Assembly: GCA_030619985.1 (NCBI GenBank)
Contig: JAUXAI010000027.1
Span: 1-16,050, forward strand
From: a bacterium
GTDB taxonomy: Bacteria; UBP18; UBA7526
Reading direction: 5' to 3'
DNA: 16,050 bases
A model generated the notes under the pieces. The model ran no database searches. It saw only the letters and a program-made list of their open reading frames with translations, and had not been told where the DNA came from. Shown here in pieces: positions 1 through 5,856 of the stretch (position 1 is its first letter; each line of letters begins with the position of its first letter). Position numbers and translations under genes: made by a program.

Positions 1-2
1 TT

Positions 3-560
3 GTGGAGCGCATCACTGCCAAAGAATTAAAAGGTACCACCTTACGAGATGAATTAAGGGAGATTATAATTGAGCGAGACAAGATCGTTGAAGATAGATT
101 TGATCGCCTGATAAGAAACTCCAAAATTTTAGATATAGACCATCCCGTATCACTAAAAGAGATGTTTACAATGTTATCCACTACTCTCTCCCAGCGCGTA
201 GGAGTAGCTGAAAAGACCCTCTTTGATCTCTTTGTGGAGAGGGAGAAACAGACCAGCACCGTGATTGCCCCTGGGCTGGCCATACCCCACGTCATTGTCA
301 AAGGAGTCCAAGAGTTCGACATTCTCTTAGTCCGTTGTAAAGAAGGAATTATCTTCCCTGATGTACCTCAACCGGTTCACACCATGTTTGTTCTGGTAGC
401 TTCTCCTGACGAACGCAATTTCTACCTCCGCGCCCTGGCGGCCATTGCCCAGATTGCTCAGGATAAAGACTTCGATAAGAATTGGTTAAAGGCCCGCAAT
501 ATCGAGGAGTTGAGAGATATTATTCTCCTGGCGGAAAGGAAACGTGTTGGTGTGATATAA
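3..560 (+). CDS. PTS EIIA (PtsN-like) domain protein, C-terminal part
   Basis: The reading frame is already open at the left edge, and the GTG at position 3 has no visible ribosome binding site, so this is probably the C-terminal end of a longer protein. Residues about 45-180 read as a PTS EIIA type-2 (fructose/nitrogen) domain. The motif GLAIPH (residues 91-96) matches the phosphohistidine site of that family, with His96 as the likely phosphorylated residue. EIIA domains take phosphate from HPr-like proteins and pass it to EIIB or use it for regulation. No other PTS component is visible. In several bacterial groups such a domain is fused to the end of ion or amino-acid transporters carrying CBS or UspA domains. 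That fusion is inferred here, helped by the charged, helical lead-in at residues 1-45. The domain call is fairly firm; the identity of the full protein is open. Confidence 0.72.
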   Translation: MERITAKELKGTTLRDELREIIIERDKIVEDRFDRLIRNSKILDIDHPVSLKEMFTMLSTTLSQRVGVAEKTLFDLFVEREKQTSTVIAPGLAIPHVIVKGVQEFDILLVRCKEGIIFPDVPQPVHTMFVLVASPDERNFYLRALAAIAQIAQDKDFDKNWLKARNIEELRDIILLAERKRVGVI

Positions 561-625
561 AGCAAATTCAGCCCCTACTCTTATGGATTATCTCAGGCAA
601 AATTACTGATTTCCTATTCCTGATA

Positions 626-660
626 TCCTCAATGAGGGGATGTGAGGACCATCTTGTTTT
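626..660 (+). terminator. Weak candidate terminator after the EIIA gene
   Basis: TCCTCA (626-631) and TGAGGA (643-648) form a perfect 6-bp stem with an 11-base loop, followed by CTTGTTTT (653-660). It sits 65 bases after the stop codon and just before the hflK promoter. The stem is short and the T-tract is interrupted. Confidence 0.3.
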
Positions 661-667
661 GTAGTAC

Positions 668-696
668 TTGACATCCCCTATAAAGTATGTTACTAT
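668..696 (+). promoter_or_regulatory. Sigma70-type promoter of hflK-hflC
   Basis: A perfect -35 box TTGACA (668-673) is followed after exactly 17 bases by TACTAT (691-696), one mismatch from the TATAAT consensus. Transcription would start near 703 and give an 80-base leader before hflK. An 8-bp inverted repeat, GGGGATGT (636-643) and ACATCCCC (671-678), overlaps the -35 box and could be an operator, but this is speculative. Confidence 0.72.
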
Positions 697-784
697 GTGC
701 CGAGATCAAGAACTGACCTGGAAGGTAGAAGGTACAATATTGAAGGATAAAAGTATAAACGATGCAAAAAAGAGGAGATGAATT

Positions 785-1813
785 ATGGAATATCGTACGC
801 CCGAAGACGCAATTGAGGCGTGGAAGAAAAATTTTAGTGATTTTATGAGGAAGAAAAACCTGGGTGACTTTAAAAAGTTTGCGCCATTAATTGTGGTAGT
901 ATTATGGCTTTTGTCGGGTATTTACATTATTGGACCGGATGCGCAAGGGGTGGTGAGAAGGTTTGGTAAGATGGTCAGGATAACCGGGCCCGGGCCACAT
1001 TATCGCATCCCCTGGCCAATTGAGGCTGTAGATAAACCAAAAGTAAAGCAGGTAAAGAGGTTAGAGGTTGGGTTTAAAACTGTATACCCCGGACCACCAG
1101 CAAGATATCAATTTATCCAGGCAGAGTCAATAATGTTAACCGGGGATGAGCAGATAGTGGATGCCCAGATTATAGTTCAGTATCAGATAAAAGATGCTGC
1201 AGATTATCTATTCAATGTCAGAGATTTGGAAAGGCCCGGGGGAGCACTTAAGGATGCAGCGGAGGTGGCTCTAAGACAGGTTGTTGGTCAGAGGCCGATC
1301 GATGATGTCCTCATAGAAGAAAAGCTTCAAATTGAGATTGATACCACGAAGCTTTTGCAGCGAATAATGGACGGATATGATAGTGGGCTGCGAATAATTG
1401 AGGTGAAATTGCAGACCGTGCGGCCACCCGAAGCGGTAGTAGCTGCATTTAACGATGTAGTCAGTGCCAAGGAGGATAGAGAGAGGCTTATCAAGCAGGC
1501 TGAAGGATATCGTGAGGATATAATCCCCAAGGCCAGAGGTAAGGCAGAGAGTATGATTAGGGGGGCAGAAGCCTATAAGGAGGAGAGAATAAAACATGCT
1601 CAAGGCACTGCCAAGAAGTTCTTGGACGTCTTAAAAGAATATAATAAGGCAAAAGATGTAACCAGAAAGAGGTTATATCTGGAGACTATGGAGCAGGTTT
1701 TACCTCAGGTTAAAAAGTTTATTATTGATAGAGATGTTGGCGGTGGCCTATTACAACTGCTGCCCCTTGAGAAAGGTATAGGCCGAATGCCGAAAGGAGA
1801 GAAAGGAAAATGA
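785..1813 (+). CDS. hflK: HflK, FtsH protease modulator
   Basis: This SPFH/band-7 protein of 342 residues pairs with HflC in a large inner-membrane complex that encloses FtsH and tunes its proteolysis of membrane proteins. A single membrane segment lies at residues about 32-50, after a short cytoplasmic N-terminus. The SPFH domain follows directly (GPDAQGVVRRFGK, then GPGPHYRIPWPIE), with a charged helical region at about 220-290 typical of HflK. The ATG at 785 has a good Shine-Dalgarno AGGAG (773-777) 7 bases upstream. It is first in a two-gene operon and its stop overlaps the hflC start (ATGA). It is shorter than the E. coli protein (about 420 residues) and lacks that protein's long glycine-rich N-terminus. 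No ftsH is visible here. The call is firm from the sequence and from the pairing. Confidence 0.93.
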   Translation: MEYRTPEDAIEAWKKNFSDFMRKKNLGDFKKFAPLIVVVLWLLSGIYIIGPDAQGVVRRFGKMVRITGPGPHYRIPWPIEAVDKPKVKQVKRLEVGFKTVYPGPPARYQFIQAESIMLTGDEQIVDAQIIVQYQIKDAADYLFNVRDLERPGGALKDAAEVALRQVVGQRPIDDVLIEEKLQIEIDTTKLLQRIMDGYDSGLRIIEVKLQTVRPPEAVVAAFNDVVSAKEDRERLIKQAEGYREDIIPKARGKAESMIRGAEAYKEERIKHAQGTAKKFLDVLKEYNKAKDVTRKRLYLETMEQVLPQVKKFIIDRDVGGGLLQLLPLEKGIGRMPKGEKGK

Positions 1814-2670
1814 GTAAAAAAGCTATTGCGGTAACAATATTAGTAATATTTATCCTGGTGGGAATGAAGGGAATGCTATTTACGGTAGATGAGAGAGAAC
1901 AGGCGATTATCCTTCAGTTAGGAAAGCATGTCAGGACTATTCAGGAGCCGGGTTTGTATTTTAAGGTTCCTTTAGTTCAAAACATACTCCGTTTTGAAGA
2001 CAGAATATTGGAGTATGATGCCTCCGCCGCTAAAATAATCACCGCGGATAAAAAGCACTTGGTGCTTGACAACTACGCTCGCTGGAAGATTATCGACCCC
2101 CTCAAATTTTATGAAACGGTGAGAAATGAATTTGGGGCTCAGGCCAGGTTAGATGATATCGTCTTCTCTGAGATAAGAGAAGAGTTAGCCAGGCATACCT
2201 TGACTGAAGTAGTCTCCCTCCGGCGAGAGATGATAATGGATAAGGTAGGCGAGCAGTGTGACCAAAAGGCTCGAGAATACGGTATTCAGGTAATCGATGT
2301 CAGGATAAAACGGGCTGATCTACCTAAAGAAGTTACTCATTCCGTTTATGCCCGTATGAAGGCTGAGAGAGAAAGAATAGCCAAGAAGTATCGCTCGGAA
2401 GGGGAAGAAGAGGCAGTGAAAATCAGGGCTAAGGCCGATAGAGAAAGGACTATCCTCCTGGCTGAAAGCTACCGAAAGGCAGAGATCCTGAGAGGAAGAG
2501 GGGATGCTCAGGCTATTAAGATATATGCCCGGGCCTTTGGGAAAGACCCTGAGTTTTACTCCTTCCTGAGGACTTTGGAGGTATACAGAAAATCTCTGGC
2601 TGAAGGAACAACTATTGTCTTATCCAGCGATTCAGAACTTTTCCAGTATTTAAGTCCAACCCAAAAATGA
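1810..2670 (+). CDS. hflC: HflC, FtsH protease modulator
   Basis: HflC is the partner of HflK, 286 residues long, close to the usual 290-330. The N-terminal membrane anchor is at residues about 4-22. The SPFH domain starts with FTVDEREQAIILQLGK and continues with GLYFKVPLVQ, both characteristic of HflC. The C-terminal half is charged and helical (RMKAERERIAKKYRSEGEE), as in family members that build the HflKC cage. The ATG at 1810 overlaps the hflK stop by four bases, so translation is probably coupled. The stop codon TGA (2668-2670) lies inside the first unit of a 42-bp tandem repeat, so the last one or two residues may come from repeat sequence. A rho-independent terminator about 150 bases downstream would end the operon. 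Confidence 0.93.
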   Translation: MSKKAIAVTILVIFILVGMKGMLFTVDEREQAIILQLGKHVRTIQEPGLYFKVPLVQNILRFEDRILEYDASAAKIITADKKHLVLDNYARWKIIDPLKFYETVRNEFGAQARLDDIVFSEIREELARHTLTEVVSLRREMIMDKVGEQCDQKAREYGIQVIDVRIKRADLPKEVTHSVYARMKAERERIAKKYRSEGEEEAVKIRAKADRERTILLAESYRKAEILRGRGDAQAIKIYARAFGKDPEFYSFLRTLEVYRKSLAEGTTIVLSSDSELFQYLSPTQK

Positions 2671-2745
2671 GCCAAGCAAGTTATCTCTTTCTTCGTTAGC
2701 ACTCAAAAATGAGCCAAGCAAGTTATCTCTTTCTTCGTTAGCACT
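2662..2745 (+). repeat. 42-bp perfect tandem duplication at the end of hflC
   Basis: Two identical 42-bp units (2662-2703 and 2704-2745) each start CAAAAATGAGCCAAGCAAG and end TTCGTTAGCACT. The first unit contains the hflC stop codon. A third, diverged copy lies at 3071-3112. Shorter relatives of the core word TTCGYTARYGCTCA occur at 2692, 2734 and 2761. The units are adjacent and without spacers, so this is not a CRISPR array. Confidence 0.9.
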
Positions 2746-2821
2746 CAGAAATAAGAACCCTTCGCTAACGCTCAGGAACCTTGTTTTACTTATTGAAGTT
2801 CCGATACCTCAAAATAAATCC

Positions 2822-2881
2822 AGCACCCCCGCACTTTCTAAACCTCATATTTGGAGATTGGAAAGTGGTGAGGGGCTTTTT
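2822..2881 (+). terminator. Rho-independent terminator of hflK-hflC
   Basis: CACTTTC (2832-2838) pairs with GAAAGTG (2861-2867). Outside this, a CCCC run (2826-2830) pairs with GGGG (2872-2875) across small bulges. TTTTT follows at 2877-2881. The shape and position, about 150 bases after hflC and before the trpE promoter, fit an intrinsic terminator. Confidence 0.6.
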
Positions 2882-2959
2882 ACCCCGTTAGAAGTAGGCC
2901 GCCCCTGAAAGGGACGGATGCCCCGTCCGGCAAAGACGGACGAGAACTTCTAACGGGGT
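2882..2959. repeat. Palindromic repeat element with 14-bp arms
   Basis: The arms ACCCCGTTAGAAGT (2882-2895) and ACTTCTAACGGGGT (2946-2959) are perfect inverted repeats enclosing about 50 bases. The interior holds alternative hairpins: CGTCCG (2924-2929) with CGGACG (2937-2942), or GGACGG (2912-2917) with CCGTCC (2923-2928). It encodes no protein. It resembles a REP- or MITE-like dispersed element; no other copy is in this window. Confidence 0.65.
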
Positions 2960-2988
2960 TTGCTTTTGAGGGCATATTATGTTATAAT
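2960..2988 (+). promoter_or_regulatory. Extended -10 promoter of trpE-holA
   Basis: TATAAT (2983-2988) is a perfect -10 box preceded by TG at 2980-2981, an extended -10. TTGCTT (2960-2965) serves as a weaker -35 with 17-base spacing. The -35 directly abuts the right arm of the palindromic element. The leader to trpE is about 135 bases and contains no run of Trp codons, so no classical attenuator peptide is visible. Confidence 0.6.
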
Positions 2989-3031
2989 TAAAATTTAGAA
3001 ATCACAAGATTGTTTCAAAATAAGAAAGCCT

Positions 3032-3113
3032 TTCACTAACGCTCAAGAACCTTGTTTTTTCGTTAATGCTCAAAAATGAGCCAAGCAAGTTGTCTCTTTC
3101 TTCGCTATGCTCA
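3032..3113 (+). repeat. Second block of the TTCGYTARYGCTCA repeat family in the trpE leader
   Basis: Three further copies of the core word seen after hflC lie here: at 3032-3045, 3059-3072 and 3101-3113. The stretch 3071-3112 is a diverged copy of the 42-bp unit. The phrase GAACCTTGTTTT recurs at 2776-2787 and 3047-3058, so a longer composite was duplicated on both sides of the terminator and palindrome. The trpE ribosome binding site AGAGG (3121-3125) follows immediately. Confidence 0.75.
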
Positions 3114-3129
3114 GAAATAGAGAGGTAGA

Positions 3130-4611
3130 ATGTATCATCCTTCTTTGGAAGAGTTTATTAGAAAGGCTAAAAAGGGGAATCTGGTCCCGGTTTATAAAGA
3201 AATACCAGCGGATTTAGAGACTCCAATATCCGTCTTCAGCAGGATTGAGACCAGAAAATATGCCTTTCTTTTAGAAAGCGTAGAAAAAGGAAAGAAAATC
3301 AGTCGTTACTCTCTTCTAAGTTCTGACCCTTCTCTCATTTTCAAGATTAAGGGTAAGAAGATAGAGATTATTAGAGGAAATAGAAAAGAAGACTATGAAA
3401 CACCTAAGCCTTTAGAGGCCTTGAAGAAGTTGGTACTCAGTTATAAGACGGTGAAGGATGAGAGCTTACCGGGGTTTAGTGGTGGAGCAGTGGGCTATCT
3501 TGGCTATGATATGGCACGTGTCCTCGAAGAGTTACCGGATGAAAATCCTGATGATCTCAATCTACCTGATGCCCTATTCTTCTTCGCCCATACCTTTCTT
3601 CTCTTTGACCATCTGAAGCATAGCATCAAGATAGTATCCTGTGCTCAAATTGGGGAGAATCCTAAAGAAGCATATCAAGAAGCGACTAGAAAGATTGAAA
3701 ATTTAATAAATCAGCTGGAGAAACCAACCCCCCATCACCGATCACCGGTCACTGCGGGCACCCCGACAGAGGTCGGGGTCGGATCACCGATTACTATAAG
3801 ATCCAATCTCGCTAAGGAAGAATTCAAGAGAATGGTAAAGAAGATTAAAGAATATATTAAGGCCAAAGAGGTGCTTCAGGTTATTATCTCCCAGAGGTTA
3901 GAGACTAAGATTAATGTTCCTCCCTTTAATATCTATAGAGCCCTGCGTGCCATCAATCCTTCCCCCTATATGTTCTATTTGAAGTATGGAAATCTGAGAT
4001 TGATCGGCGCCTCTCCGGAAAACCTGGTAAAACTTAAAGGCAGAATGGTAACAACCAGACCCGTAGCCTCAACCAGACCGAGGGGAAAGGATGCCCGGGA
4101 AGATGAGAGAATGGTCCAAGAACTCTTCAATAGCCCCAAAGAGAGATCGGAGCATCTGATGCTTGCCCGTTTATGCAAGAAGGAACTGGAAGAGGTATGC
4201 CAGAGGAATAGTATAAAGATGGAGAGGGAGATGGAGATTGAGAGATATTCCCATGTGATGCATTTAGTCTCTACCATATCGGGAAGACTTAAGAAGGATA
4301 GGGATGCCTTCGATCTCATCTATACCTGTTTTCCTTCAGCCACTATCACCGGGGTACCGAAGAAGAGGGCCATGGAGATTATTGAAGAGGTAGAATCGAT
4401 AAAGAGGGGTCCTTATACTGGAGCCATAGGAACTTTGAGTTTTTCTGGCAATCTGGATCTGGGCATCATAGTCAGAAGTATCATCATTAAGGGAAAGCGA
4501 GCCTATATCCCGGTGGGATGTGGGATTGTAGCGGCCTCTATTCCAGAGAAGGAATATCAGGAGACCAGGCATAAGGCCCAGGCCCAGATTGAGGCCATAG
4601 AGGCTGCTTAA
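3130..4611 (+). CDS. trpE: Anthranilate synthase component I (TrpE-like)
   Basis: TrpE makes anthranilate from chorismate, with ammonia supplied by TrpG, as the first step of tryptophan synthesis. The 493 residues fit. The N-terminal domain carries LLES (47-50) and RYSLLSSDP (59-67), the region that binds feedback tryptophan. The chorismate-binding domain starts near residue 226 and has PVASTRPRG (311-319), SEH (340-342), HVMHLVSTISGRL (375-387) and TITGVPKKRAMEII (405-418). Ala313 in PVAST favours TrpE over PabB, which has Lys there. AGAGG lies 4 bases before the ATG. Oddities: residues about 199-222 are a repeat-derived insert in the interdomain linker, and several normally invariant residues differ (see findings). 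No trpG or other trp gene is adjacent; holA follows after 12 bases. The family call is firm; full activity is less certain. Confidence 0.85.
   Translation: MYHPSLEEFIRKAKKGNLVPVYKEIPADLETPISVFSRIETRKYAFLLESVEKGKKISRYSLLSSDPSLIFKIKGKKIEIIRGNRKEDYETPKPLEALKKLVLSYKTVKDESLPGFSGGAVGYLGYDMARVLEELPDENPDDLNLPDALFFFAHTFLLFDHLKHSIKIVSCAQIGENPKEAYQEATRKIENLINQLEKPTPHHRSPVTAGTPTEVGVGSPITIRSNLAKEEFKRMVKKIKEYIKAKEVLQVIISQRLETKINVPPFNIYRALRAINPSPYMFYLKYGNLRLIGASPENLVKLKGRMVTTRPVASTRPRGKDAREDERMVQELFNSPKERSEHLMLARLCKKELEEVCQRNSIKMEREMEIERYSHVMHLVSTISGRLKKDRDAFDLIYTCFPSATITGVPKKRAMEIIEEVESIKRGPYTGAIGTLSFSGNLDLGIIVRSIIIKGKRAYIPVGCGIVAASIPEKEYQETRHKAQAQIEAIEAA
3733..3795 (+). repeat. Heptamer array plus palindrome inserted in trpE
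   Basis: The heptamers CATCACC, GATCACC and GGTCACT (3733-3753) precede a perfect hairpin, CCCCGAC (3761-3767) and GTCGGGG (3772-3778). GATCACC and GATTACT (3782-3795) follow. The block is translated in frame and lies between the two TrpE domains. Confidence 0.8.
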
Positions 4612-4623
4612 GTAAGTGCTAAG

Positions 4624-5616
4624 ATGAGATACCAAGATTTAATAAGAGAGATAGAGACCGGTAAAATAAAGCCGGTTTATTTATTTAGTGGAGAGGAAGA
4701 ATATCTGAAAGAAGAGGCCTTAAAGAGAATAAAAAAGACTTTGGTAAGGCTAGAATTTTCGCAGTTTAACTATGATCTTCTCTCTGGCAAGGAAATAAGT
4801 GGGACAGAACTTCTGAATAAGCTTCTTACTCTACCTGTAGGAGAGGGGAAGAGGCTAATAGTAATAAGGGATGCCCAGAAATTAAACCCTTCTGCTAAAG
4901 AGAGAATAATAGAATATTTGGAGAACCCTTCTCAGACCAGTTGCCTCATTCTTTGGGCTCCTAAAGTAGACTTAAGGAAGAAATTCTATACCACCATAGA
5001 AAAGCAAGGGGAATCTGTTACTTTCTATCCCTTGAGGAATAGGGAATTATCTCTCTGGGTAAGGAATTATCTCTCTCAAAGGAAGAAAAAGATTTCTGCC
5101 GACGCCCTTAATCTTCTGCTTGAAAGAGTAGGGAATAATCTGGGTGAGATGGCAGGGGAACTCGAGAAACTACTCATCCATATTGGGAAGAGGGACGAGA
5201 TTAATCTTGAGGATGTGGAAAGCCTGGTAGGGACAGTAAAGACCTACACTATCTTTGAATTGACCGATGCTATAGGAAAGAAGAGAGAGAAGGAGACCCT
5301 GGGTATCCTTTCCCGGATGCTAGATGAGGGAACTTCGACTACTGAGATTCTATATATGATCGTTCGCCAGTTCCGCCTCCTCCTACGTACCAAAAATCTA
5401 CTGGAGAAGAAGTTCTCTGAAAATAAAATTACCCCGGCCTTAGCCTTAAAACCTTTTGTAGTGAAGAATCTGGTCAGCCAGGCCAAGAATTTCTCTTTAG
5501 AAAAGTTAATAGAAAGTTTTGGAAACTTGCTTCAGGCAGAAGTAGAAATAAAATCGAGTATCAAAACCCCCAGGATAGTATTGGAATTACTTATTCTCAA
5601 GTTATGTAGCCAGTGA
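4624..5616 (+). CDS. holA: DNA polymerase III delta subunit (HolA)
   Basis: Delta is the clamp-loader subunit that opens the beta sliding clamp during replication. At 330 residues it has the family's normal length. The N-terminal RecA-like fold starts with KPVYLFSGEEEYLKEEALKRI, the typical HolA opening. Later features are LILWAPKVDLRKKFY near residue 108 and the domain-II/III stretch GNNLGEMAGELEKL with YTIFELTDAIGKK. As usual for delta, no functional Walker A motif is seen. It starts 12 bases after trpE without a strong Shine-Dalgarno, so it is probably co-transcribed and coupled with trpE. The stop codon (5614-5616) lies inside a heptamer repeat array that continues downstream. Confidence 0.9.
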   Translation: MRYQDLIREIETGKIKPVYLFSGEEEYLKEEALKRIKKTLVRLEFSQFNYDLLSGKEISGTELLNKLLTLPVGEGKRLIVIRDAQKLNPSAKERIIEYLENPSQTSCLILWAPKVDLRKKFYTTIEKQGESVTFYPLRNRELSLWVRNYLSQRKKKISADALNLLLERVGNNLGEMAGELEKLLIHIGKRDEINLEDVESLVGTVKTYTIFELTDAIGKKREKETLGILSRMLDEGTSTTEILYMIVRQFRLLLRTKNLLEKKFSENKITPALALKPFVVKNLVSQAKNFSLEKLIESFGNLLQAEVEIKSSIKTPRIVLELLILKLCSQ

Positions 5617-5639
5617 TCAGTAATCGGTGATCAGTAATC
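5612..5639 (-). repeat. GATYACY heptamer array at the end of holA
   Basis: Read on the + strand, four heptamers AGTGATC, AGTAATC, GGTGATC and AGTAATC run end to end (5612-5639). The 14-bp unit starting at 5613 is repeated exactly. On the - strand these read GATTACT and GATCACY, the same family as in trpE and lnt. The holA stop codon is within the first unit. Confidence 0.85.
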
Positions 5640-5760
5640 GGATTACGAGCAACAGGTAACGAGTTACGTGTGACGGGGAAGCGGAGAAAGTGAGCAGGTG
5701 AGAAAGTGGGAAACGGAGAGACGAATAGAAAATAACGAAATTCCACTGGACTTAATCTCC
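5640..5760. other. Noncoding spacer with degenerate short repeats
   Basis: No gene or promoter is visible. GAGAAAGTG occurs twice (near 5683 and 5700), and phrases such as GGTAACGAGTTACG suggest decayed word repeats like those on either side. Confidence 0.4.
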
Positions 5761-5837
5761 AATTCCTAATTCCTAATTTCTAATGACTTATTAACTTATC
5801 GACTTGTCCACTTGTCAACTTATCAACTTGTTAACTT
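5761..5837 (+). repeat. Heptamer and octamer tandem arrays upstream of murJ
   Basis: Three heptamers AATTCCT, AATTCCT and AATTTCT fill 5761-5781. Six octamers of pattern NACTTRTY then run without a gap through 5785-5832: GACTTATT, AACTTATC, GACTTGTC, CACTTGTC, AACTTATC and AACTTGTT. A partial AACTT ends the array 19 bases before the murJ start. No clear promoter is visible, so murJ may depend on upstream transcription or on a promoter hidden in the repeats. Confidence 0.85.
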
Positions 5838-5856
5838 CCAAGCAAAGTGAGGAGCA

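Noticed and set aside
561-784. tRNA, riboswitch or small gene in the spacer before hflK
   Set aside because: No cloverleaf, known aptamer pattern or coding frame with a ribosome binding site was seen; only a promoter and weak hairpins.
2662-2745. CRISPR-like repeat
   Set aside because: The 42-bp units are directly adjacent with no spacers, and no cas gene is present.
2989-3129. trp attenuator leader upstream of trpE
   Set aside because: No short leader peptide with consecutive Trp codons is present; the leader is filled by dispersed repeats.
3975-4319. Open frame on the - strand within trpE
   Set aside because: It mirrors a well-supported gene and shows no recognisable protein motif. The same holds for the other - strand frames in hflK, holA, murJ, uvrC and secA.
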